A DNA stretch of 64,000 nt from an uncultured Clostridia bacterium (GTDB lineage Bacteria > Bacillota > Clostridia > TANB77 > CAG-508), in contig CAKPNJ010000001.1 of the NCBI GenBank assembly GCA_934168365.1, forward strand, positions 1 through 64,000, given 5' to 3'. The stretch's first letter is position 1, and the number at the start of each line of letters is the position of its first letter. The notes under the pieces were generated by a model. It did no database searches. It was given only the letters and a program-made list of their open reading frames with translations, and was not told the origin of the DNA. This document shows positions 52,821-61,454 of the stretch, one piece after another. The position numbers were made by a program, and so were the translations under genes.

Positions 52821-53558
52821 ATGAAAAAGGAAAACAAGGAACTGAAAAATCATAATTTTATAGATGCTTGGAAAAATGCATTTAATGGAATAATATATGC
52901 AACAACCACACAAGGAAATATACAAAAACAATTGATAATTGCAGTAATTGTAGTAATTGTTAGCTTATTCTTTAATTTAAACCGCGCAGAATTTTTATGT
53001 TTTTTATTTACTATAGTGCTTATCATATTTGCAGAAATGGTAAATACAGCAATTGAAACAGTCGTAGACCTATATGTTGATGTATATCATCCAAAAGCAA
53101 AAATTGCTAAAGATGTTGCAGCAGGAGGAGTGGTAATAACAACCATAAATGCAATAATAGTAGCATACTTCTTATTCTTTGATAAAATTGCAGATATAGG
53201 TTTAGCATTTTTAAAAAATGTAACAAGCAATCCAGTACATTTATCTTTTTCAATTATGGTAATTGTAATGATTGCAGCATTGGCATTAGTTGCATATGCA
53301 AAATCTAATAAACATAAAGGATTAAACTCAAAGTTTGTACCAAGTGGACATGCAGCTATTGGATTTGCAGCAAATACATTGATTTGGCTATTGACAGATA
53401 ACATAGTAATCTTAATGTTATCATTAGTAACTGCCATTTTACTAGCAGAAAGTAGAATTGCAGCAAAAGAACATAAATTATCAGAAATAATATTTAGCGG
53501 ATGTTTTGCTACTGTATTAGTACTTGTGCTATATGGAATAGCAATGGCAATTGTTTAA
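52821..53558 (+). CDS. dgkA: Diacylglycerol kinase fused to PAP2 phosphatase
   Basis: 245 aa membrane protein. Residues 1-125 are a DgkA/undecaprenol-kinase domain (FIDAWKNAFNGI, then EMVNTAIETVVDLYVD). The second half is a PAP2-like domain with KFVPSGHAAIGFA and a later AESRIAAKEH. The fusion pairs a lipid kinase with a lipid phosphatase, probably acting on undecaprenol or diacylglycerol. The classic first PAP2 motif (KX6RP) is degenerate, so phosphatase activity is uncertain. Confidence 0.88.
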   Translation: MKKENKELKNHNFIDAWKNAFNGIIYATTTQGNIQKQLIIAVIVVIVSLFFNLNRAEFLCFLFTIVLIIFAEMVNTAIETVVDLYVDVYHPKAKIAKDVAAGGVVITTINAIIVAYFLFFDKIADIGLAFLKNVTSNPVHLSFSIMVIVMIAALALVAYAKSNKHKGLNSKFVPSGHAAIGFAANTLIWLLTDNIVILMLSLVTAILLAESRIAAKEHKLSEIIFSGCFATVLVLVLYGIAMAIV

Positions 53559-53576
53559 AAAAGGAGATGTTTTCAG

Positions 53577-54662
53577 ATGGCAGGAAAAAAATCTAAAAAA
53601 AGTGCAAAGCCAGTAATAGTAATATTACTATTAGCAATATTAGCAGTAAGTGTATGGTTAGGAATTGAAAAATTTAAAAATAGTCAAGAAGTTGGAAGTA
53701 CAGAAAACACAACAGAGACAGAAGCTCCTAAAGAAGAATTAAAGCCTAAAACTTTCGCAGGGACAGAAAGACCACTTGCATTTATGATAGATAATAATAT
53801 AAATGCAATGCCACAGGCAGGTTTGGAAGAAGCAGATTTAATATATGAAATGATTGTTGAGGGCGGAGAAACTAGATTGATGGCAGTAATAAAAAATAAG
53901 GATATAAGCAAGATTGGACCATTAAGAAGTGCTAGACATTACTACCTAGATTATGTACTAGAAAATGATGCTATTTGTATTCACTATGGACAAAGTCCAC
54001 AAGCAAAAGCAGATATTACAAAATTAAAAGTTGATGATATAAATGGAATATATGAAAGTGCAACAGACTTTTGGAGAGATAGTAGTAGATATGCTCCACA
54101 TAATGCTGTAACCTCAACAGCTAAGTTAACAAAACTTATTGAAAACAAAGAATTTAGAACTACAACTAGCAAAAAAACAGTACTTAACTATGTAGTTGAC
54201 GAAGTAAATTTGCCAGATAAAAGAGAAGAACCAGCAGAAGGTGAAACAGAAGGAAAGATTACGAACCTAGCAAATACAGTTACAATTCCATATTCAGCAT
54301 ATAACACAGTAAGATATGAATATGACGAAGAGAGCAAAGAATATGTTAGGTATTCAAGAGATAAAAAACAAACAGACTGGAATACAAAAAATACAGTAAA
54401 AACAAAAAATATTATTATAACAAAATGTAAAAATACTACTTTGGATGATGGCAGTGGAAAAGGAAGACAAACATTAGATAATGTGAAAACATTAGACGGA
54501 TATTACATTACAAATGGAAAATATATACCAATTAAATGCTATAAAACTTCAAGAAGCAGCCAAACAGTATATAAAGATTTAGAAGGAAACGAAATAAAAG
54601 TAAACGACGGAAAAACCTTCATTCAAATCTGCCCAATAAATAGTAAAATTAGTTTTAAATAA
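53577..54662 (+). CDS. DUF3048 (YerB-like) surface protein
   Basis: 361 aa. One N-terminal membrane anchor (VIVILLLAILAVSVWLGIE) without a lipobox cysteine, a Glu/Thr linker, then the DUF3048 domain (PLAFMIDNNINAMPQAGLEEADLIYE, IGPLRSARHYYLDY, HYGQSP). The C-terminal part (YYITNGKYIPIKCYK) is also typical. Extracytoplasmic; biochemical role unknown. AAGGAG site; 18 bp after dgkA. Ends with a terminator. Confidence 0.9.
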   Translation: MAGKKSKKSAKPVIVILLLAILAVSVWLGIEKFKNSQEVGSTENTTETEAPKEELKPKTFAGTERPLAFMIDNNINAMPQAGLEEADLIYEMIVEGGETRLMAVIKNKDISKIGPLRSARHYYLDYVLENDAICIHYGQSPQAKADITKLKVDDINGIYESATDFWRDSSRYAPHNAVTSTAKLTKLIENKEFRTTTSKKTVLNYVVDEVNLPDKREEPAEGETEGKITNLANTVTIPYSAYNTVRYEYDEESKEYVRYSRDKKQTDWNTKNTVKTKNIIITKCKNTTLDDGSGKGRQTLDNVKTLDGYYITNGKYIPIKCYKTSRSSQTVYKDLEGNEIKVNDGKTFIQICPINSKISFK

Positions 54663-54676
54663 ATATATGTAAAAAA

Positions 54677-54731
54677 TGTCGAAATTTGACACACGATTTT
54701 ACTTGCAAAATGCAATTAAGTATAGTATAAC
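54677..54731 (+). promoter_or_regulatory. Promoter-like copy of the Spo0A-box motif
   Basis: TGTCGAA at 54677, then a segment nearly identical to that at 13714 through ACGATTTT and CTTGC. TTGCAA (54703-54708), a 17-bp spacer and TATAAC (54726-54731). The -10 overlaps the stem of the terminator that follows, so activity is uncertain. Confidence 0.45.
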
Positions 54732-54755
54732 AATACTAACTTAGTTGCTTTTTTT
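54712..54755 (+). terminator. Terminator after DUF3048 gene
   Basis: Stem 54712-54728 with 54733-54748 (GCAATTAAG opposite CTTAGTTGC, one bulge and one G-U) followed by seven T. Confidence 0.75.
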
Positions 54756-55060
54756 GTACGGTAAAACTGAATGAATTTACATATGCAATGCAATAATTAT
54801 TTTCAAAACAATATTTAAATTATTTTTTAGTCTAGAGTTTCTAATTACTTAACTTTTATTTCATACGATTATTTTAAATCAATACTGTTTAAAATCAATG
54901 TTATCTAAAATCTTCAATATTATTTGAAATGTTATTAACTCTATAAAATTTAAAATCTTAAAATTTCCACAAACAAAGAAAATATAAATTAGCAAGAAAG
55001 GGAGGCGTATTTTTGATGCAAAAATGTAACTAAAATACAAATTTGAAGGAGAAGTTATAT
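54756..55060. other. AT-rich gap before Rpn-type gene
   Basis: Very AT-rich with several partial copies of TTTAAAATC-like words but no gene or RNA that I recognise. A GGGAGGCG site at about 55003 is followed only by a four-codon open frame (ATG 55017), so it is not a gene. Confidence 0.4.
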
Positions 55061-55897
55061 ATGGAACAACAAAACAAAAAAATTAGGAGATATCCACCAA
55101 AGATGGATATAATATTTCAAGCAATATTTGGAGAAGTAGGGAGTGAGAATATAACAAAAGATTTTCTGGAAAAAATACTAAAAAGAAAAATAGAAAAGAT
55201 ATCACTAGACAAAAATCCAATATTAAGACGAGAACTAAAAGATGAAAAACTAGGAGTGTTAGATATAGTAACAGAACTAGATGGAAAAGAAAAATGTAAT
55301 ATTGAAATGCAGTTAATAGACAAGAACAATATTATTGAAAGAATGTTATACTATTGGTCTAAAATGTATACAAAGCAAATTAAAGCAGGAGACGATTATA
55401 ATAAACTAGAAAAGACAATAGTAATACTAATAGCAGATTTTAATATAAAAGGACTAGAAGAAGTAGAATATCATAGCACATGGAAGATAATAGAAACTAA
55501 TAGTGTCAAAAAGTTAATATTGACAGATAAATTCGAGCTTGATATAATTGAATTATCAAAAATAAAGGGTAGAGAAAATGAAAAAGATCAGCTATTAGAT
55601 TGGCTAATATTCTTAGAAAACCCAGAGAGTGAGAGGGTGGCACGAAAAATGGAAGAAAACGAAAACCTAAAAGAAGCAGTAGAAAAACTAGATAGAATAA
55701 GTGAAGACGAAAAAATGCAAAGAATAATAGAACTAAGAGAAAAAGCAATAAGAGACGAACACGCAATATATGCAAAAGGTGTAGATGATGGAATAATAAA
55801 AATAGCAAAGAATATGCTAAAAGAAAATATAGACATTGAAATGATTATAAAAGTAACAGGGTTAACAAAAGAAGAAATAGAAAATTTAAGGGATTAG
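55061..55897 (+). CDS. Rpn-family PD-(D/E)XK nuclease/transposase-like protein
   Basis: 278 aa. The N-terminal nuclease fold has KMDIIFQAIFGE, then the catalytic-type pair LDIVTELDGKEKCNIEMQ (Asp, then Glu-x-Gln). The middle has LYYWSKMYTKQIKAGDDY, the C-terminal half a charged helical region (KMEENENLKEAVEKLDRI). The family is annotated as recombination-promoting nuclease or putative transposase. ATG 55061 is chosen for AAGGAG 8 nt upstream. No terminal repeats are seen, so it is not a visible insertion sequence. Own terminator follows. Confidence 0.85.
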   Translation: MEQQNKKIRRYPPKMDIIFQAIFGEVGSENITKDFLEKILKRKIEKISLDKNPILRRELKDEKLGVLDIVTELDGKEKCNIEMQLIDKNNIIERMLYYWSKMYTKQIKAGDDYNKLEKTIVILIADFNIKGLEEVEYHSTWKIIETNSVKKLILTDKFELDIIELSKIKGRENEKDQLLDWLIFLENPESERVARKMEENENLKEAVEKLDRISEDEKMQRIIELREKAIRDEHAIYAKGVDDGIIKIAKNMLKENIDIEMIIKVTGLTKEEIENLRD

Positions 55898-55936
55898 TAT
55901 TTAGCTTAACAGAAATAAAAATATAATAAGAATATG

Positions 55937-55967
55937 AAAAATGAATGATTCGTTGTCATTCATTTTT
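55937..55967 (+). terminator. Terminator after Rpn-type gene
   Basis: Stem AATGAATGA/TCATTCATT (55940-55948 with 55956-55964), followed by a run of T. Confidence 0.88.
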
Positions 55968-55980
55968 TTGTCGTATTTTG

Positions 55981-56009
55981 TTGTATAAAAACTAACGGTT
56001 TGATATAAT
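55981..56009 (+). promoter_or_regulatory. Promoter of hydrogenase operon
   Basis: TTGTAT (55981-55986), a 17-bp spacer and TATAAT (56004-56009), the latter with an extended TG, about 45 bp before hydC. Confidence 0.75.
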
Positions 56010-56056
56010 AAACTCGTAAAAGTAAAATACAAATATACAAGGGGGACTTTTATTCA

Positions 56057-56533
56057 ATGAATTGTGTAGAACAAAAATTAAAGCAAGAAGTAAAAAAAAT
56101 TCTAGAGCAATATACAACTGCCAAAGATAATTTAGTACCAATATTAAATGATGTGCAAGTAAAATATGGATATATTCCACAAATTGCACAAAATGAAATA
56201 TCAGAATACTTAAACATTCCAATGGCAGAAATTTATGGAGTAATTACTTTTTATTCTAGATTTACATTAAAACCAAAGGGAAAATATGCAATTTCAGTAT
56301 GCTTAGGAACAGCATGTTTTGTAAAAGGTTCTGAGAAACTAATGAATAGATTAAAAGAAAGACTAGGCATAAAAGAAGGAGAAACAACAGAAGACGGAAA
56401 GTTTTCAATTGATAGCACTCGTTGTTTGGGTGCATGTGGAATAGCACCAGTATTTACCGTGAATGGAGAAGTTTATGGAAGAGCTACTGTAAAAAAACTT
56501 GATGAAGTTTTAGATGAATTGATGACCAAATAG
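56057..56533 (+). CDS. hydC: Hydrogenase NuoE-like subunit HydC
   Basis: 158 aa thioredoxin-fold [2Fe-2S] subunit of electron-bifurcating hydrogenases (NuoE/HndA family). Cluster cysteines are in SVCLGTACFVKG and RCLGACGIAPVF. It works with HydB and HydA to couple NADH and ferredoxin oxidation to H2 production, or the reverse. First gene of the operon; 15 bp before hydB. GGGGGAC upstream is the likely ribosome binding site. Confidence 0.93.
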   Translation: MNCVEQKLKQEVKKILEQYTTAKDNLVPILNDVQVKYGYIPQIAQNEISEYLNIPMAEIYGVITFYSRFTLKPKGKYAISVCLGTACFVKGSEKLMNRLKERLGIKEGETTEDGKFSIDSTRCLGACGIAPVFTVNGEVYGRATVKKLDEVLDELMTK

Positions 56534-56548
56534 GAAGGGAGTAATGAT

Positions 56549-58405
56549 TTGAGAACCTTAGAAGAGATAAGAAAAATAAGAGAAGAAAAGCGAAAAGAAC
56601 TAAATATTAGAGTAGATACATCAGTTGGAGGAAGAGAAAAACATATTTTAGTATGCCATGGAACAGGATGTACATCTTCAAAATCTACACAAGTTATAGA
56701 GAATTTTAAAAGAATAGTAAAAGAAAAAAATTTAGAAAATGTACGTGTAATTCAAACAGGATGTTTTGGGTTATGTGCCAAAGGACCAATAGTAATCATT
56801 AGACCAGAAGACACATTTTATGCAATGGTAAAGCCAGAAGACTGTGAAGAAATTATACAAAAGCACATTATAGATGGTGAAATAGTTGAAAGACTATTAT
56901 GCAAAGACATTGATGGAACTAGAGTAAACAAACTAGACGACTTGACTTTTTATAAAAAACAAAAAAGAATTGCTCTTCAAAACAGTGGGAAAATTGATCC
57001 TGAAAATATTGATGAATACATAGCTTTTGATGGATACAAAGCATTAGAAAAAGTACTTTTAGAAATGATACCAGATGAAGTAATTAAAACAATAGAAGAT
57101 TCTGGGCTAAGAGGACGAGGTGGAGCAGGATTTCCGACAGGCAAGAAATGGGCATTAACTAAGGCAGTAGAATCAGAACAAAAATATGTGGTATGTAATG
57201 CAGACGAAGGTGACCCAGGAGCATTTATGGACAGAAGTATTTTAGAAGGAGATCCACATTCTGTATTAGAGGCAATGATAATTGCCGGTTATGCAATTGG
57301 AGCAAATCAAGGGTATATTTATGTAAGAGCTGAATATCCAATTGCAGTAGATAGATTTAGAGTAGCAATAAAACAAGCAAGAGATTATGGGCTACTTGGA
57401 AAAAATATATTTGGAACAGACTTCAGCTTTGATGTAGATATTAGATTAGGTGCAGGAGCATTTGTATGTGGAGAAGAAACAGCACTTTTAGAATCTATTG
57501 AAGGAAAACGTGGTCAACCAAGATTAAAACCACCATATCCTGCAAATTCAGGTTTATGGGGTAAACCAACATTAATAAATAATGTTGAAACTTATGCGAA
57601 TATAACGAGAATAATATTAAATGGAGCAGAATGGTATTCAAGTATTGGGACAGAAACCTCAAAAGGAACAAAAGTATTTGCGTTAGGTGGAAATGTTGTA
57701 AATATTGGGTTAGTTGAGGTTCCAATGGGAACAACCTTAAGAGAAATTGTTTATGATATTGGTGGAGGAATACCAAACAACAGAGAGTTTAAAGCTGCAC
57801 AAACTGGCGGCCCATCAGGTGGATGTATTCCAAAAGAGCATTTAGATACACCAATAGATTATGAATCATTAAAACAAATAGGTTCAATGATGGGTTCAGG
57901 AGGACTTATAGTAATGGATGATACAAAATGTATGGTAAACATTGCTAAGTTCTACTTAGAATTTACTGTGGATGAGTCTTGTGGAAAGTGTACGCCATGC
58001 AGAATTGGAACTAAAAGAATGCTTGAAATACTAGAGAAAATAACTAATGGAGAAGCAACAAAACAAGACTTAGAAAAATTAGAAGAATTGGCGAAAATTA
58101 TACCAAAGACTTCGGTATGTGGATTAGGACAATCAGCACCAAATCCAGTAATTTCAACACTAAAGTATTTTAGAGAAGAATACTTAGAGCATATAGAAGA
58201 GAAGAAATGCAGAACAGGAGAATGTAAAGCATTAGCCAAAATACAAATTGATCCTGAAAAGTGTAGAGGATGTACAAAATGTAGTCGTAATTGTCCAGTT
58301 GGAGCAATTACAGGAGAGCTAGGTAAAACACACCATATTAACGAGGAGAAGTGTATTAAGTGTGGAACGTGCTTAAGTGTTTGCCCATTCCACGCTATTG
58401 GTTAA
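56549..58405 (+). CDS. hydB: Hydrogenase NuoF-like flavin subunit HydB
   Basis: 618 aa. N-terminal thioredoxin-like [2Fe-2S] domain (VCHGTGCTSSKS, TGCFGLCAKGP). NuoF core with NADH/FMN sites (GLRGRGGAGFPTGKKW, CNADEGDPGAFMDRS, GAGAYVCGEE-like GAGAFVCGEETALLES). SLBB domain, the [4Fe-4S] CGKCTPCR, and a C-terminal two-cluster ferredoxin (CRGCTKCSRNCPVGAI, CIKCGTCLSVCPF). This is the flavin-bifurcating subunit layout. The start is TTG at 56549 with GGAAGGGAG upstream; no ATG fits. Confidence 0.95.
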   Translation: MRTLEEIRKIREEKRKELNIRVDTSVGGREKHILVCHGTGCTSSKSTQVIENFKRIVKEKNLENVRVIQTGCFGLCAKGPIVIIRPEDTFYAMVKPEDCEEIIQKHIIDGEIVERLLCKDIDGTRVNKLDDLTFYKKQKRIALQNSGKIDPENIDEYIAFDGYKALEKVLLEMIPDEVIKTIEDSGLRGRGGAGFPTGKKWALTKAVESEQKYVVCNADEGDPGAFMDRSILEGDPHSVLEAMIIAGYAIGANQGYIYVRAEYPIAVDRFRVAIKQARDYGLLGKNIFGTDFSFDVDIRLGAGAFVCGEETALLESIEGKRGQPRLKPPYPANSGLWGKPTLINNVETYANITRIILNGAEWYSSIGTETSKGTKVFALGGNVVNIGLVEVPMGTTLREIVYDIGGGIPNNREFKAAQTGGPSGGCIPKEHLDTPIDYESLKQIGSMMGSGGLIVMDDTKCMVNIAKFYLEFTVDESCGKCTPCRIGTKRMLEILEKITNGEATKQDLEKLEELAKIIPKTSVCGLGQSAPNPVISTLKYFREEYLEHIEEKKCRTGECKALAKIQIDPEKCRGCTKCSRNCPVGAITGELGKTHHINEEKCIKCGTCLSVCPFHAIG

Positions 58406-58424
58406 AATTTCCAAAATAATAGTC

Positions 58425-58510
58425 ATCTTGCGTTGTTACTGCGAATTAAAAATGAAATCAACGTACCAAAAGTACGCCTCATTCATTTTTAATTCTTGTT
58501 CATAGCAATA
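58425..58510. repeat. Palindromic element, copy 1
   Basis: Perfect 14-bp arms (58443-58456 and 58482-58495, starting GAATTAAAAATG) enclose a small hairpin CGTAC-caaaa-GTACG and CGCCTCA. The flanks carry CTTGC and ACTGCGAA on the left and CATAGCAA on the right. It shares this scaffold with the element at 61179. The rest of the 58406-58710 gap is AT-rich with no gene seen. Confidence 0.7.
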
Positions 58511-58710
58511 TAACTATTCTTTTGAAAATTTAAAGATATACAAGGAATTGATTAGAAATTAAACATCAAGATTTTTTGCTAGTTTTCCTCGTAATATACT
58601 ACTTTAAATTGAAATTAAGAATACTAAAAATTATTCTTTTGAAAATTTAAAGATACATAAGGGGATTTTTGGAAATTTGTGATGAATAATAAAAAAAAGG
58701 AGAAATGATT

Positions 58711-59277
58711 ATGAAATATTTTAAGAAATTAGTTGGAGAAAGAATATATTTGTCTCCAAGAAATGCAGAAGATGTGGAACAATTTACAGAATGGATGAAT
58801 GATTTTGAAGTAACAGATTATATTGGTAGAACTGCTCAAATGATAAGCTTGAGTGGAGAAAAAGAATTTTTAGAAAAAAATGCAAATCCAGAATCAACAT
58901 TTGTAATTGTTGATTTGAAGGATGACGTTATGGTTGGCACAGTTTCATTAGAAAAAATTGATAGAACAGATAGTAAAGCAACTCTAGGAATTTTTATAGG
59001 GAGAAGTGAGTATAGAAGTAAAGGCTATGGAGCAGAAGCTATCAATTTAATTCTAGATTTTGGCTTCAATTACATGAACTTAAATAGTATTAATCTTATT
59101 GTTTTAGATTGTAATGAAAGAGCAAAAGCATGTTATAAAAAATGTGGATTTAAAGAAATGGGAAGAGAAAGACAAGGTAAGTTTGTAAATGGTAAATACT
59201 ATGATGCAATTATGATGGACATTTTAAGGGAAGAGTTTAAAGGAAGAGAGTATATTAAAAATAAAAATGTGAAATAG
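58711..59277 (+). CDS. GNAT acetyltransferase (RimJ/RimL-like)
   Basis: 188 aa. GNAT fold with acetyl-CoA loop RSEYRSKGYGAEA and the following LILDFGFNYMNLNSINLIV, and a late CYKKCGFKEMGRERQG. RimL-type members acetylate protein N-termini or small molecules. ATG 58711 gives proper spacing to AAGGAG; the ATG 6 nt earlier would be too close. It sits between hydB and hydA, an unusual place, with a palindromic element upstream. Confidence 0.88.
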   Translation: MKYFKKLVGERIYLSPRNAEDVEQFTEWMNDFEVTDYIGRTAQMISLSGEKEFLEKNANPESTFVIVDLKDDVMVGTVSLEKIDRTDSKATLGIFIGRSEYRSKGYGAEAINLILDFGFNYMNLNSINLIVLDCNERAKACYKKCGFKEMGRERQGKFVNGKYYDAIMMDILREEFKGREYIKNKNVK

Positions 59278-59332
59278 GAAGTGGTTGAAAAATAGATTTC
59301 CACTTAATATACCTATAGGAAGGATAATAGAT

Positions 59333-61066
59333 ATGATAAACCTAACAATAGATGGTAGAAACATAGAAGTACCAGAAGATACAACAATTTTACAAGCTGC
59401 AGCAAAATTAAATATAGATATTCCAACATTATGCTATCTAAAAGAAATAAATGAAATTGGAGATTGTAGAATGTGCCTTGTAGAAGTGGAAGGTAAAAGA
59501 GGCTTTGCTACTTCTTGTATTCAAAAGGTAGAAGAGGGTATGGTTGTACACACCAAAACACCAGAAGTTTTAGAAACTAGAAAAACTATGTTAGACTTAA
59601 TATTATCTAACCATCATCAAGACTGTGATAATTGTGTAAGAAAAGAAAATTGTGAATTACAAGACCTTATAAAACAATTTGATAAGGAGAAAACTGTATA
59701 TGAGGGAACAAAAAACATATATGAAATAGACGATAAATCTCCATCTATTGTACGTGATCCTAATAAATGCATATTATGTAGAAGATGTGTTTCAATGTGC
59801 AATAAAGTACAAAAAATAGGTGCTATAGGTGTAACAGAAAGAGGATTTAATTCATGTGTTTCAACAGCTGGACACAATAGTTTAAATGATGTGAATTGTA
59901 CTTTTTGTGGTCAATGTATAGAGGTGTGCCCAACAGGAGCCTTAAGGGAAAAAGACTCTACACAAATTGTATGGGACAAAATAAATGATAAAAATACATA
60001 TGTAATAGTGCAAACAGCTCCTTCTGTAAGAGTTGCATTAGGAGAAGAATTTGGAATGCCAATAGGTACAAATGTAGAAGGGAAAATGGTAAATGCATTA
60101 AAACAAATGGGATTTGATAAAGTATTTGACACAAATACTGGGGCAGATTTTACAATTGTTGAAGAAGGAACAGAATTCATAAAAAGACTACAAAATAATG
60201 ACAACTTACCAATGATAACTTCATGTTGCCCTGGCTGGGTAAAATATATTGAAATGAATTATCCAGAAAATATAGGACATTTATCTAGTTGCAAATCACC
60301 ACATGAAATGTTTGGAGCATTATTAAAAACATATTATGCTAAAAAACAAGGAATTGATCCAAGCAAAATGTTTGTAGTGTCTGTGATGCCATGCATTGCA
60401 AAAAAATATGAAGGACAAAGAGAAGAAATGAAGCAAGATGTTGATGCAGTTATTACTACAAGAGAACTTGCAAGAATGATTAAACAGGCTAAAATAGATT
60501 TTGTAAATCTAGAAGATGCTAAATTTGATGACCCAATGGGAGAAGCAACTGGTGCAGCAGCTATTTTTGGAGTAACTGGTGGTGTTATGGAAGCGGCTCT
60601 TAGAAGTGTTTCTGAAATTGTAACAGGAAAACCTTTAGATAAAATTGCATTTGAACAAGTAAGAGGAGAAAGTGGAATAAAAAGAGCCGAAATAGAGATT
60701 GGAGATAAAAAAGTAAAAGTTGCAGTAGCACATGGATTAGCAAATGCACAAACTATTATGGAAGAGATAAAATCTGGCAAAGCAGATTATCAATTTGTTG
60801 AAATTATGGCTTGCCCAGGTGGATGTATTACAGGTGGAGGTCAACCTATAAAAAATGCTAAAATTCAAGAAGAGGTCGATATACATAAAAAACGTGCTGA
60901 AGCAATGTATTCAATTGATGAAAAAAGCGTTATTAGAAAATCACATGAAAATCCTGTATTGAAGCAAATTTACAAAGAATTTTTAGGAGAGCCTAATGGA
61001 GAATTAGCTCATAAATTATTACATACTCATTATTCTAAAAAAGAAAAATATAAATTTGTCAAGTAA
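59333..61066 (+). CDS. hydA: [FeFe]-hydrogenase catalytic subunit HydA
   Basis: 577 aa. Ferredoxin-like [2Fe-2S] domain (CYLKEINEIGDCRMC), His-ligated cluster (HHQDCDNC, CELQ), two [4Fe-4S] (CILCRRCVSMC, CTFCGQCIEVCP), then the H-cluster motifs L1 TSCCPGWVKYIE, L2 MPCIAKKYE and L3 MACPGGCITGGGQP. All cluster ligands look intact. It produces or consumes H2 with HydB and HydC. ATG 59333 is preferred since AGGAAGGAT lies about 8 nt upstream and the ferredoxin fold begins there; the earlier frame start lacks support. Maturases HydEFG are not in the window. Confidence 0.96.
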   Translation: MINLTIDGRNIEVPEDTTILQAAAKLNIDIPTLCYLKEINEIGDCRMCLVEVEGKRGFATSCIQKVEEGMVVHTKTPEVLETRKTMLDLILSNHHQDCDNCVRKENCELQDLIKQFDKEKTVYEGTKNIYEIDDKSPSIVRDPNKCILCRRCVSMCNKVQKIGAIGVTERGFNSCVSTAGHNSLNDVNCTFCGQCIEVCPTGALREKDSTQIVWDKINDKNTYVIVQTAPSVRVALGEEFGMPIGTNVEGKMVNALKQMGFDKVFDTNTGADFTIVEEGTEFIKRLQNNDNLPMITSCCPGWVKYIEMNYPENIGHLSSCKSPHEMFGALLKTYYAKKQGIDPSKMFVVSVMPCIAKKYEGQREEMKQDVDAVITTRELARMIKQAKIDFVNLEDAKFDDPMGEATGAAAIFGVTGGVMEAALRSVSEIVTGKPLDKIAFEQVRGESGIKRAEIEIGDKKVKVAVAHGLANAQTIMEEIKSGKADYQFVEIMACPGGCITGGGQPIKNAKIQEEVDIHKKRAEAMYSIDEKSVIRKSHENPVLKQIYKEFLGEPNGELAHKLLHTHYSKKEKYKFVK

Positions 61067-61071
61067 AAATA

Positions 61072-61107
61072 GTAGAAAAAAAGTGTAAATTTGTTTACAT
61101 TTTTCTA
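61072..61107 (+). terminator. Terminator after hydA
   Basis: Stem with arms GTGTAAA and TTTACAT extended by A/T pairs, followed by T-rich sequence. Confidence 0.75.
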
Positions 61108-61178
61108 CAAAATTTGTATTATAATAGTAATATAATTTTGCTATAATAAATAGCTAAAAGATTATATTAGTTTCAAAT

Positions 61179-61412
61179 TAGAAATTATATGTATCACTTG
61201 CAACTGTCAGACTGCACTGCGAAAGAAATTGTATTATTCGGCTCGTAGCGCCCTCAGTACAACCGAGATTCCCTACTCGCCTCAAGACAATTTCTAATAC
61301 TCGTTCTGCATAGACGAAGTTGCCTGCGTTCTACATATAATTTCTATGTTGTAAAGTAATATAATCTTAAAATTGTATGTGTATCAGTTGCAAGTGGCAC
61401 ATATAATTTCTA
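61179..61412. repeat. Nested palindromic element, copy 2
   Basis: Perfect 15-bp outer arms (61179-61193 and 61332-61346) enclose inner arms AGAAATTGT (61224-61232) and ACAATTTCT (61287-61295). The interior has the same landmarks as copy 1 (CTTGC, ACTGCGAA, CGCCTCA, CATAG). A third copy of the outer arm sits at 61398-61412 after TATGTGTATCAGTTGCAAG, looking like a shortened derivative. Interior is locally GC-richer than surroundings. No gene is seen in the 61067-61454 gap. Confidence 0.7.
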
Positions 61413-61454
61413 GGTACGAAAATAGTAAAAAATATAATTATATTAGGAGAAGAT

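Noticed and set aside
55061..55897. Insertion sequence at the Rpn-type gene
   Set aside because: No terminal inverted repeats or target duplication; the family annotation 'transposase' alone does not make it a mobile element.
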